Positions 46,432-57,457 of a stretch of DNA of 64,000 nt are shown here, piece by piece. Where the stretch lies: the NCBI GenBank assembly GCA_016648135.1, contig JADDOH010019468.1, forward strand, positions 1 to 64,000, written 5' to 3'. A model generated the notes under the pieces. That model did no database searches. It was not told the origin of the DNA and saw only the letters and a program-made list of their open reading frames with translations. Source of the stretch: Agrypnia vestita. Taxonomy: Eukaryota > Arthropoda > Insecta > Trichoptera > Phryganeidae. Position 1 is the stretch's first letter, and every line of letters begins with the position of its first letter. The position numbers were made by a program, and so were the translations under genes.

Positions 46432-48377
46432 GTACCTACTCCCAGAGCAGCGGTGAAAGCGGAGTTTGGCGTATTTGGCGCCCACCTAAGCGGCGCCTGT
46501 TAATTTCCATAGATGATACAAAACGCCGCGCGGCGCTCTTATTTTAAACCGTTTTCCCGCCGAGCATTCCTTCTGTCATTGCCCTTCTCTGATTTGTTCC
46601 CGCGCGTTCGTAAATAGCCGCATTACTCAATGTTGTTCTCACTAATATTAGAAGCATCATTTAAGGGGAAGCTCATTGTATCGACGTCTGGCAACACCGG
46701 GATTTATTAATAAAGCATTGCATCTGGAATGGCGGTAGGTACCTGCGCCCGGCTAAATGCCGAGGAAATCATTGATAGTTTAATAGCTTTCAGAAATAAA
46801 TGTTGTAATCGGGTGTATTTTGGAATCATCATCATCCGCTGGTGAGTAAGTAGTGGAGAATTCGCTGCGTAGATAAAATATATTAGCATTTGTTCTATAG
46901 TCGATTGCCAATTATATAGAAGTAATCATTAAAAAATTGTTTTCTAATATTGAATGTATTGTAATTATACTTTTTCACTTTTTTTTTTAAAAATGCGTCA
47001 GTATAATCACTCCTGCAGTAATGCCAGCACGCCTGGCGCGTTCACGTTAAAATTACAGCTGATAAATCGATACAGTTCAAGTAATGTGATTCGTGGTTGA
47101 ACGCATACAACGATATTCAAAATTAATAAATGCCGTTTTACAAAAGAGTTGTAACGAACCACGATTTAGTTTTTTGTAACAATGTAAAATGTAACACGTT
47201 CTTTAGGATACTTTAGTTCCCGTGAGATTCATCACAGTTAAGACTCTTTATTGACTCATTGAAACACAATTCAGTTGTTAATAGAAAAAAGTGAGGAAGA
47301 CGTAAACACATATAGCTATTGTAAGGCAAGAAAACGGCAAAAAATTAAATTTTTGGTATTTTTTTACAATTTGATGGGAGATAGGATATTTATATCGTCG
47401 GGTTCAATATCAGCATCCTAGAATTTGTAAAATTCAGACATATTTTCCTAAAGGATCGAAAATAAATATTTTCGACCGATAATCCTTAATCTTCTTCTTC
47501 TACTTCTCGTATCTATCTTAATTGTTCAACAGTCATTGGCTTTTATGTTTGCTTTCATCAGTTTTTTTACTATGGCCTGGAAAAATTTTACAGTCCCAAA
47601 TCATTGCTTATACATCATTTTCACAGTATATTTCGGGTATCCCTATTAAATGTGTCACGAAAACTGTGTTAGAAATAGACTGTTGAAAATTTTACCTATG
47701 TACATTTCATATGTTTATTATCACATTTATCTGTGTACGCCTTTGAAGCCTTGCGAGCACTCTACAATCTCGAATTTTCCACCATTATACTATGGTATCA
47801 TACAAGCGAATAATAGTTCTTTTATGTTAAAATTTTAACACATTTATTTATATTTTTGATACATTTCTATTATTTCTTTTATTTAATAGTTATTGTTTAT
47901 TTATTTCAAATGGTTTATATGCCATTAATGAGCAACTTTTGCGTGTTGAAAAATGATATTGTAACGTCGCATATGTAGACATAAAAACACAGAATGCAAT
48001 ATTCCTGTTTTGGGTTTTTGATGATGATTATTTTTGAATCTCTTATTCTCCGCATTCCCTTCATTCTATATATCACACTAATTGGAAAATGTAGATTCAC
48101 TATTACTTTCCAAAGTCTCATATAAAATTGCAAAACTCATAAATGTAAACTTATTAAATAATTACACTGACATATTTACTGTTGTAAATCTACGTCTTGT
48201 CTATTTTTGAGTGTCGGAATAATATTCGAACCAAAATTAGAGTCTTGCGTTTTTCAGTTTTTTCTTACCTTTTTTTTTCTTTTAAAAAAAATAGATACCC
48301 GAGCACGGAATACGTGTCACATCAATATTCTTACTATTTTCACACTAAGCTAAACGCTTGTGCTATTAAAATAGGTC
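46432..48377. other. A+T-rich interval without recognisable gene (block B)
   Basis: Counterpart of 21388-23337, with no visible difference from about 46531 onward. Confidence 0.4.
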
Positions 48378-48460
48378 TAACTTGCTGGTCTGGAGTGAGG
48401 TTCGAACCTGCGACCTTTGGATCACGAGACGAGAGTCCTAACCCCAAGACTAACAAGCTA
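48378..48460 (-). repeat. tRNA-like sequence, probable SINE head (block B)
   Basis: Same as 23338-23420 in block A. Confidence 0.5.
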
Positions 48461-48758
48461 CATCTAGAGTGCGGTCGATTAATACATGATTTCATAAACA
48501 TCATTTAGCAGATTCCTTCCTCGAGGCAGTTCAATAATAATAAGCAGTGCAGTGTACCGTGCATAGGAATTTCAGAGGATATTCAACCCGAATTCCTCCT
48601 TGCGCAGTCATATCCGTGTCAGTCTCATGAGTCCACCTGGAAGAAGTACTTCCGCAAAAAGGACTATTATTATGGTATGGGCGTGACACTTCATTGTGTT
48701 TTTAACCACTTCTGAGTTTTAACCACCATTTCTGAGGATAGTCGGACCGGATTATAAA

Positions 48759-49094
48759 TAGATAGATTAGAGAGATTAGTGAGATTATATATATAAGACA
48801 GATTAGATAGATTAGATGTATTAGATAGATTAGATAGATTAGATAGATTAGATAGATTAGATAGATTAGATAGATTAGATAGATTAGATAGATTAGATAG
48901 ATTAGATAGATTAGATAGATTAGATAGATTAGATAGATTAGATATATTAGATAGATTAGATAGATTAGATAGATTAGATAGATTAGATAGATTAGATAGA
49001 TTAGATAGATTAGATAGATTAGATAGATTAGATAGATTAGATAGATTAGATAGATTAGATAGATTAGATAGATTAGATAGATTAGATAGATTAG
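48759..49094. repeat. 9-bp microsatellite (GATTAGATA)n, complete
   Basis: About 37 units, slightly longer than the truncated array in A, ending in unique sequence (GTGTAATCATG). The open LSN and LIY frames across it are by-products of the 9-bp period. Confidence 0.95.
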
Positions 49095-49899
49095 TGTAAT
49101 CATGTAGATTTTGTGTAATCAAGAACTTCAACAATAATATTTAAAAACATTTTATTAAATAATTTTGAAAACCAAAACAAAACACATTTATTTTGATATA
49201 TATATATATATATAAAACACCGTGATGAAACATATAGGTGTAATTAATAAATATAGTAGATTAAAACAAATAATAAAATTGAATTTTTTTTATAATATAT
49301 TAGTTTCAGTTGAATTAATCAATTCAACTGAAACTAATACACTATTATATATATATTATATTCAGTTGAATTGATTAATTCAACTGAAATTATATATATT
49401 ATAAATCAATGAAGTATTGTATATATTATAAATCAATGAAGTATTGTAATAATAGCCTTAACTTCTGTAAAAAATCAAACAGCTTCAGTTCACCCATCGT
49501 TTAAAATTGTACGTTTACCCCAAAAAACTTAAACATTTCCACCCTAAATAATGTCAATGTTATTTCGGGACATTTTAGGGATGTTTGGGTATTTTGAGAT
49601 CAATGATTGAACCCTGTCTCGGTTCCCCAAGGAGGAGACGCGCTACCAGAACACTTAACCTACCCAGCACGTGGCAACACGTGTACAAATGGAACGAGCA
49701 CAAATTTAGGTCTAACGATAAGTACAATTTTAAACGTATTTTGGAACCCCTATTTGGAGAGACGGGGGTTACCATAATAAGCATAAAATAAACAGTCGAT
49801 AATACATTTCTCCAATTTTTTTATCTAAAGGATTAGAGTTGTATAGAGAAGATATGAGATGCGTATTCTTCTCCTGACATGATTGTATCGAAATTATGA
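49095..49899. other. A+T-rich interval with palindromes, no gene
   Basis: Contains a degenerate copy of the hairpin repeat (49161-49280), two palindromes (49298-49388) and a direct repeat of ATATTATAAATCAATGAAGT near 49390-49445. A 68-codon open frame at 49585-49791 has no similarity I recognise. Confidence 0.45.
49298..49388. repeat. Two adjacent related palindromes
   Basis: The first has a perfect 19-bp stem (49298-49316 with 49321-49339, loop AATC). The second has a 12-bp stem (49361-49372 with 49377-49388). Both stems contain TTCAGTTGAATT. They could extrude as cruciforms or be the ends of a small foldback element. Confidence 0.8.
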
Positions 49900-50384
49900 A
49901 TAATTAATTATTCAATGTACAAACTCACTTAACCTGAATGAAACTAAACACTATTCTTTAAATTACACTATTTTGCAATATATTACTCGTATATGAACAC
50001 TTTATTTTTGCTGAGAATACTTTATTTATCACTTGCTAGAATATTCCGTTCCAACTATCGCACATAATTTAAATCGCCAGTTAGGTTATCCACCTGATTA
50101 TTTCGCTCGATATCTGTCGCTTCGCAATTTCACGACTGGGCACACCTGACCGTCGTCTCGCGACTTACTTTGCACTTAACCGTCTGTCAAACACGGCAAC
50201 TTCCTCGCGCCGCGGCGTAGATCCGTATTTATATCCAAATGCTGATATTTTCGTACTGTCTAGATTATTCTAGTATTGGGGGAAGGTCTTCGTCACTTCT
50301 CGGTTGGTCCAGGCGTTTCCAGTAACGACATACTTCGAGGAATTCGGACAAGGCACAATTCCTTTTGCTTGCCATTCCGTGACA
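49900..50384 (-). repeat. LTR-like, promoter-bearing dispersed repeat, copy 2
   Basis: Minus-strand relative of 2486-3015: it starts TGTCACGGAATGGC at 50384, has a TATA box GATATAAATACGG near 50224-50236, and ends near 49900. Divergence between the copies is considerable, so the family is old. Confidence 0.5.
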
Positions 50385-51002
50385 TTATTTTAAAATCACT
50401 GATTCCGTTTCTGAGGCGAACTTAACTGAGCGCTATGGCTTCTAAACAGATCCTGGAAAGAACATTTCAAAATAACTTGTCTACATAATTATAATTGAAA
50501 AAAAATATCGAGAACTGTAAACTACTAAGAACTGTAACCCAACCAAAATAAACTTATCTTCAAATATTGATTTTCATAGCCGACAGATAATAATGAAGTT
50601 AACCGTAAATCTACAACATGTTGGTGAAGGAGTAATCGTGTATCAAGCAAGTCACGAACGATATAATATTAAAAAGGAGGCTAACAAAGAGCTCTTTGGA
50701 AAATCTCGCAAACTTAGTTTGAAGCTCATGTGAAGTTGGCTGCAACTTTGATCAGGTACCCCGTAATATTCTTTTGTCTTAATATTAATATTAATTATTA
50801 ACGAGTAGAATTTTCTTAAATTCTGGCATTATTTTATTTTATATATATAGTATACAGCATATCCTAGTTTCAGATTCCAATGACATTTATATCTACACAA
50901 AAATCTGTAATTTTAATTACTCGTAATTTTAGGTACTCGTATTATGACATTGTTGACATGCCGCATTGATAAATACAAATTAATGCTAATAACTATGAAT
51001 AG
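50385..51002. other. A+T-rich interval without recognisable gene
   Basis: No coding region or repeat is recognised. Confidence 0.4.
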
Positions 51003-51443
51003 AACACAACGTTGTTTACTTCACACAATGAGAGTTTAATTAAATAAATTAATTAAAACGTTTTCGATGCTTACTGCATCATCTTCAGTAATATACTAAC
51101 TTAAGACTAGAAGACATTTTATTTACTACATAGGGGCGGGAGTTGTCGGGAGTGGGGGAGGGGCAGGCGGAAAGTGAAAGTGGTTGCTGGGAGGGGCTAG
51201 TATGGTAAGAAGGGGGGATGTAATAAGTGGCGTTTGTATGTTTAAGGCCTTATCATTATTTAGATGAATTTCTATATTTTCCAAGATGTCCAATTTCTTT
51301 CCTTTTTTGCATACAAAAGTATTATTATTATTATTCCATGAAAATTTCGAAAATAAATTAATGCTATCTATAATGATTGAAGATATAGTAGATTCGAGCC
51401 ATTTTCCTGCAACAGTCCACAATATTGTCATCAACAGACGCAA
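51003..51443 (-). pseudogene. Second Penelope-like fragment, 3' end
   Basis: On the minus strand a decayed GIY-YIG tail reads CKKGKKLDILENIEIHLN followed by SPLLT, comparable to KGRKL..LEILEI...SSPLLK in the element at 43162. It is followed by CTGAAGA, T, a GATGC/GCATC stem and GAAAACG (51058-51087), the hammerhead-like signature. The upstream part of the domain is not recognisable. A Pro-rich tail continues to 51126. Confidence 0.55.
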
Positions 51444-52976
51444 GTCGGTCTTTAGCCGTAAAACGTGTGACGTCGTGTCAGCGCCCGAACGATTAATTAA
51501 GTATTATATAATTAATTTATCAACTATAATATTAAACTTGTACGATGATTACTGCTGGCTTTTAAAATATGCACAAAAGATACTCCTGTTCTTTATCTTT
51601 TCCCTTGCCAAACAATAATTTTCCTAATACAAATATCCTTTACATCATTAAGATAAATTATCGTCTAACAGAGAGTAAGTCTCACAGAGACGAAGCTATG
51701 AATATGAGAAACGTGTGTGGAAGTCTCTTTATACGTCTGTATGAGCTGGCTTAAGTGATCACTATACACAATGCAACGTTCACCAATTCCATCATAAGAA
51801 CATCCACATATAAAATTTTGAAAGTTCTGTAACTTTTCTTTAAATTTCTTACTTGCATTTAGTTAACTATGTATCAAATTTTTAAATTACATTTTGTTGA
51901 CTGTTTTTATTTTATTTTTAAATATTTACTTATGTTTTATATTGTTTATCTTACGTGCCTTCTCTTTTGCATTGAAAGAATTCTTTCTAAATTTTTTATG
52001 TGGATTTTTATTTTATCAAATTGAAATTGCAATATATTGCTCTATTATACTTTATTTATTGTATATTAATATTTTTCATGTAAAAACCTTCAATGAAATA
52101 ATTAATCTTTTTAAAAAAAACAGTATTATGTCTTATTTTGTCTTGTTGTATTTTATTTTAACAAATTTAAATTACAATGTTCAACCACACTATTTTGTTA
52201 CATCTATTGTATATTCGTATTATTACTTGTTAAAGCCACCTGGGCGTAAATAAATCATTTTTAAAAAATGTTCAAATCTGAGAATCTTTCGTTTATTTGA
52301 ATGGACTATACTAGAGACATCTGTAGTTTTTTCTCATGAACTAGTTATACATCTTCGATTTTCGCAGCTGGTAAATATACAAATTTATATATTTTTACTC
52401 TATATATATTTATACTCATATATATTTTTCTCTATATATATCCATACCTCTATATATATTTTTTTAAGTGGAGTTCAAAATCCAGTAACTGTTCTTAGAA
52501 GATACCTACTACCTACATATAAAAATATAGTTAAATCTTATTTCGTTCACACGGTATGGTCCTATGACTTCTGCATCCAGTGTGAACTGGCTATTGATCG
52601 AAGACCTCCTGGTATTATTACTAACCATCAATTAGAAAGTGTGTTCAGAAATGAATTTAACTAATTATTCAAACGGCCATCAGGTTAAGAAGTGAGTGTA
52701 CGTGTCGGTAAACAAAAGTCCAGAGTTACAAAACAACAATTCTTCTTCTTCTTTCGCATTTGACAGCGCCGCTCTTCATCATATTGCAGCATTTACTGAT
52801 AAAACGATTTGCCTTTTGAATAATTACCCGCGGTCGTGATCGCAGCTGATAGTCCCGCCGCATTTCCCAACGCTGTCTGAAGAATGTAAAGAGCTGACAC
52901 GTGACCTTATTTTCATGTTCATCTCAATCGCCGAAATCCACTCTAGATCTGTCATTCTAGAGGTGAAGACAAAGGA
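51444..52976. other. A+T-rich interval with low-complexity tracts, no gene
   Basis: A hydrophobic 119-codon open frame at 51894-52253 is driven by A+T richness and has no recognisable family. (TATATATATTTTT)-type simple repeats lie at 52375-52465. Confidence 0.4.
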
Positions 52977-53030
52977 TGCAAAACTGCCACTATCCAGATG
53001 GGCTCCATATGGGTAGTGGCGATTTTGCAT
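52977..53030. repeat. Imperfect inverted repeat
   Basis: TGCAAAACTGCCACTATCC at the left is inverted as GGGTAGTGGCGATTTTGCA at the right. The two 26-bp arms have a few mismatches and almost no loop. Function unknown. Confidence 0.55.
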
Positions 53031-53096
53031 CTATACGCCACAATTCTTACCGCGTTTTGACAACTAAGACATAATTATTCTCCTACTGTCTTTCTA

Positions 53097-53520
53097 TTAT
53101 TCTTTTCCATAATCAGTCACGGGAAGTGTCGCAATCCTAGGATTGGTCTGCAACAAGCACTCGCTTTCTCCACTCCTCTCTATGTTGGGGAATTCAGGGA
53201 TTTTGAATTTTTTGTTGAATGCGCCTCTTTCCTGTTGTATTCTGCTTATGATGTCAGACTCTGAGCGGCCATCTTGGGAAATTATGCTACCCAAATATGT
53301 GAATTCTTTCACTTGTTTGATAGCGACGCCACTCAAAACAACATTTGTCGACACTTCTTCTCTTCCAACAACCGTGCACTTTGTTTTGTCTTTGTTTATT
53401 TTCATGTTGCATTTATCTGCCGTAACATTTTCCATCTTTCTCAGAGCCTCGTTCAATTCTTGTTCCGATCTGCAAGCAGTGCTATATCGTCGACATATCT
53501 AATTATGTCAATTTTTTGTC
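53097..53520 (-). pseudogene. RTE-like non-LTR reverse transcriptase fragment
   Basis: The minus strand carries the catalytic box YVDDIALLAD near 53515-53485, a frameshift, then LNEALRKMENVTADKCNMKI, NKDKTKCTVVGREE and KEFTYLGSIISQDGRSESDI. The order YxDD, thumb 'LNINKKKTK...' and 'YLGS.I..DG' is that of RTE-type and related LINE polymerases. The left end falls apart in further frameshifts. It is a dead fragment, not directly joined to the RTE-like 3' ends in blocks A and B. Confidence 0.8.
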
Positions 53521-53539
53521 ATTGCATTCTCATTGATAA

Positions 53540-53770
53540 TTATAATCAATCCACAAAATCACTGGACACGAATTAAATTTAAACACTAATCTCGAATTCA
53601 CACTACTTCGCAATTTATCACTTGTCTCTAAACACTTTACTGTCGCTTGTTAACGCTTTCAAATGCAAAATTCTGTTCAACTATTGCACGTAGGTATTTC
53701 GCTTGGTTTATACATCGCTACGGTTTGTCATGTTTGCTTAAACATTTTCGACTCATTATCAAGACGGAAG
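53540..53770 (-). repeat. Partial LTR-like repeat (copy 3) and a short 170-bp-family piece
   Basis: 53560-53720 on the minus strand resembles the middle of the LTR-like repeats (AGTGTTTAGAGACAAGTGAT, TTTAATTCGTG). 53728-53770 resembles part of the 170-bp repeats (GCTT.AACATTTTCGACTCAT). Both are weak, short matches. Confidence 0.4.
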
Positions 53771-53899
53771 TCCACCGGTAAAGTTTTTGCTACTAGCTAC
53801 GAGATATCCAGTATAGTAAAAGTAAGTTATATGTGACGGTTGCCAGTAAAAAATAATGTTGAGAGCAAGTAGAAGGGATCCGCTCTCATTCGGATTTTT

Positions 53900-54300
53900 T
53901 CAGAAAGCCATTCGGAATCTTACGGATTCACGATTATTCGTGATTTTATCAATAATGAGCGCTCTTGTTTGAATTATACCGGAGTTGTTCCGGTCCGCGA
54001 TTGTAACACCAGTAATGCCTCTAGTATTATGACATCTTTGACCTCCCAACGCCGTTACTGGGATCCCTCCTTGGAACGTCCAAGACACAGTCTACGCACA
54101 CAGTCCTCCGTAATAAAGGACGCTTGCAATGCGCTATCCAAGAGGCGACGTACCTGTTGGAAACTCCCACTGGAATCACGAACCGACGCTACTGCCGTCG
54201 CCAAAATGACCGTCTTTAGTCTCGGAGATGTGGAGAGCAAAACCGCCCTTGAATTCCCAGATTCACAGCTAATGGTATCAACCACCGACGGTTCAATACC
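53900..54300 (-). pseudogene. BEL/Pao retrotransposon protease fragment
   Basis: The minus strand reads VILATAVASVRDSSG, then LLDSALQASFITEDCVRRLC. In a second frame it reads PVTALGGQRCHNTRGITGVT and TRALIIDKITN. This is the order of the BEL/Pao aspartyl protease region (DUF1758), where the usual motif is LLDSGSQ. Here the catalytic Gly is replaced by Ala (DSA) and a frameshift near 54060-54090 splits the domain. Neither gag nor reverse transcriptase is recognisable next to it. The 158-codon plus-strand frame at 53969-54445 is its antisense shadow. Confidence 0.75.
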
Positions 54301-54445
54301 CCTGGATCCAGATTCTCCACTCGGTGGCGGGAAATCTCTGGGTGAATCAAAGTATGATGCGTTTGATGATGCGAAAGATTTTACAAGACATGGTGCTTAC
54401 GCAATTTTTGACGTGATGGCCTTTGAAGACCTTTTGATTGTATAA

Positions 54446-56540
54446 TTTTTTTACGATTCGCGAGTGGTTCACTTTTAAAACTATTGTACCTGTAAATTAA
54501 ATGGGAACTTCCATCACATAACACGCGACGTTTCACAACCCGACACGTGGAACACTGTTTTTGAAGACCGTTTGTTATGTATTTCCTTCACATTGTAGCC
54601 GTATTTAAAGCTCTACATCAATTCTCCAAAAAACCGATGAAATCTGCGAATCTTTTGATTCTGATTGTTTTGCAATTCAAAAGTTGTTAACTTCCTTACG
54701 ATTATATGAACTAGTATGATGTCCCAATGTCGTATGGGTAAATTTAAAGATTCTAAAGCCTGGATGTTTACCTTTAGAATGTCAACAAAGCCTCGTAATT
54801 CTCGTATAAGACAATATATAATTCAAGTGGTTATCTGCTATCAATCTAATATGAACACGCTCACATATTAATTTAAAGGTAACCTTATTAATAGTTTCGG
54901 TGATAGGAAGATGTCTAATCATATTTAACACGTCTGCTTCCAAGCTTGAAAACTAATACTGTAATCTCTCTGTATCAGTCAATGTAGGATTCTCACGGAC
55001 AGTTTTACGAAAAATTGACAGGAACGAAGGAAATTCTACATAGTTTCCTTTACAATTCACCGCCGCGCCGTAATACGATTACACGGTAATATTGGCTACC
55101 TGCGTGTTCTACCTGCGGTGAATATCTTGCAACAAATTAACTTTTATTATTAAAGTAATAAATTAACGACCTTCGCAAATGTCCATGAACGAAGTAATTC
55201 TAATTTGACGGCAATGCATCTCGGCTCGAAACGGACCAGGATGTTAAGGGCAAGTTGAAGGGATGCTGGAAAAAGAACTTACCGCTCTCATCCGAATCGC
55301 GATCTCATCCAGGCGCCTCCAGTACCTTCGTTTCTTGCCGGGGTGTATGTAGACTGCATATTCTTCTTCTTTTACTTCGTCACAGACACAGGAATTGTTC
55401 AAAATTACGATAACATACGAGTTACTAACTCGAAACCAAAACTTCGCAGCACTGGCGCGGCGTAAAAAGGGCTTCTTGGCGCGCGTGTTGTAGGTCGACT
55501 AGTGGTGCGCGAGAGCTGCATTGGTACAAAACAAATAATATTGTCCAAACATTACTTCATTTTGTTACGTTAAGCTAGTTCCTAGTTTGGATCGTGGAGG
55601 TGAATTTTTTTTTCTACAGATAGATTTTTTTTGTGAGTCATTTTAAGGGTCGACTATATCAACTTGGATTACAGTACGTTTACTAAAAATTTCGCTTTTA
55701 AATCGCTTACTAAAAATCTATGAATTTTGACATTTAAAAGTGACATTTGTCATCAAAATATTTTTTATTAATGTTTCGATACTGTAGTGTCAGAATGTAC
55801 AAAATAATATAGGATGCCACAGATTTTTCTGACAATCAACCGATTCTATAATACATCCTTAACAGAAAATAAAATTTACTTAGACCTCAAACAATACATT
55901 TTTGTCGGAAGAAATGGATTCTGCCGTTACGCATTGTTGATACTAAATTGTTTTCTACATTTAATCATACATCAGCATTTGATAATTGTACATTTATATT
56001 AAATTAATTAAATTTAAATTAAATTATTAAAATTAATTTAATTTAATTAAAAATTAAAACCTTCCTAAAAACCAAATTAAAAATCTTTGAACTTTCAGCT
56101 CTTTTAAAATACTTCAATATTATTCATTATCAAATTACCTTTTATTACCGTATTATTGAATGTGTACATATGTATGTATATATGTATGTACATATATATC
56201 TATCATATATATCACATATGTACCTATATGCAAAAAAAGAACTGAGGCTCCCTCTCCAGACTCAAGAGCTTCTCTTCACTGATGAGGTCTACATGACTAA
56301 CAAAGTGTTAAAAAAAATCTATTTAATATGTAAATATAAGATTTGTGTTTGTACCCTATATTAAATTAAATAAAAAAAAATGAAAAAATATGTCACAGGA
56401 TAGATGAAAAGATGGGTAGATGATGTACCTGGTGTACTGATTCTTGGATTGTGGAGAGGTTAAGCCGTTACCGACTCATTGATGTCGAAACATTGAATAA
56501 AAACAATTTCAATGTCCTATATCAAAAATTACGCATATAT
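54446..56540. other. A+T-rich interval without recognisable gene
   Basis: I recognise no coding region. A (TATG)/(TACATA) microsatellite lies at 56160-56225. Near 56480 TTGATGTCGAAACATTGAAT recalls PLE ends but lacks a convincing core. Confidence 0.4.
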
Positions 56541-57457
56541 TTAAGGGGGGGGTAAGGTTAATTCGTACAAAAAAAGGCATGTTTTTGTGAATTTTTTGTG
56601 ACGACACAGTTAAAATCTCTTTATTAAAACCAATGGTATATTAAAGTATGACATTTGAAAAATATTGTGTAAAATTTTCAAGACAAAATATTAAAAAATA
56701 CGGCAATGGCAGCAATTATTCGGACGTGTCTCGGAAAAAAGTAGAATTGCGGTGTCCATCATAACTTGGTGCTAGATCATCTGAAATCAAAAAATCAAAG
56801 TTCATTCGTTAGATAATAGATTTTCCCAGGTAACGCTGGGAGGGTTTTTTGAAATTTCAATTTTTAATTTTTTGGAACACTTTGAAGGGAAAAACGCGAT
56901 TTTTTGCGAAAAATATTGACTAATTTGTTATTAAAAAATAAAAATTAATAACCAATTTGAAAAAACTCTCCAGCATTACCTCGTAAATTATGTACAGAAA
57001 TAGTGTTCAAAATTTCAAAAGGATCGGTGCAGTAGTTTTGAAGTTATGATGGACACCGACTTTGAAAACGTGAGATGTGGGGAAAACGATTTAAAGTTTT
57101 GCACACTGTAAAATTCAAAATAAAACTCAACACTTATTTTATACTTACACATATTCGTCGATTATGTGCCATGTTCACACGGCAAAGAGCTTTCATCATC
57201 AGCATCTTTTTGTCCTTGTCTACGCAAAACTCTTCTAATACAATAGCACGTCCGGTAGTCCTCAGGTGAGCGCTCTCTTAGCTGCCCGAGCAGGTATAGA
57301 AAATCAGTCTGAGTATCGCTCAAATGTTCACAATTTCGTCAATTTTGCTCCGATTGACTTGAAATTTTGACACAATATTCTTGCGATGTTATACATTCAT
57401 TTAAAAAATTAAAAATAAAATGCAAAAAAAAAGTTTAAAACCTTACCCCCCCCTTAA
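56541..57457. mobile_element. TTAA-bounded TIR element with G8/C8 ends
   Basis: This 917-bp element begins TTAAGGGGGGGGTAAGGTT and ends with the exact inverse. If TTAA is the target duplication, the terminal repeat is 15 bp starting with eight G. TTAA duplications are the rule for piggyBac-type elements, although those normally begin with C. The interior has no recognisable transposase. It contains phrases such as AAAGGATCGGTGCAGTAG and TGATGGACACCGAC, with related inverse phrases near 56750. Confidence 0.65.

Larger units (their letters stand above)
28782..49094. repeat. Block B of the direct duplication
   Basis: Collinear with 5418-24033. Extra material compared with A: SINE-like insertion (about 31150-31310), about 400 bp near 31336-31735, a 61-bp array and mariner (32205-33860), a hairpin repeat (34503-34705), an inverted-repeat PLE-like insertion (39501-39933), about 60 bp near 42230, and about 100 bp near 45550-45650. 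It lacks about 600 bp that A has at 13573-14170. Such presence/absence differences are typical of heterozygous insect haplotypes. Confidence 0.96.

Noticed and set aside
5418..49094. A real segmental duplication carrying a novel gene cluster
   Set aside because: No gene set apart from transposon remnants is present, and both edges coincide with a Gypsy end and an assembly gap.
51894..52253. 119-codon hydrophobic open frame that could suggest a membrane protein
   Set aside because: Phe, Leu, Ile and Tyr dominate because the DNA is extremely A+T-rich. There is no family motif, and it sits in low-complexity surroundings.
53969..54445. 158-codon plus-strand open frame
   Set aside because: The opposite strand encodes a recognisable BEL/Pao protease remnant; the plus-strand translation has no recognisable motif.
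56460..56500. TTGATGTCGAAACATTGAAT as another Penelope hammerhead end
   Set aside because: The CTGANGA core is lacking, stem II cannot be drawn and no GIY-YIG coding remnant is adjacent.
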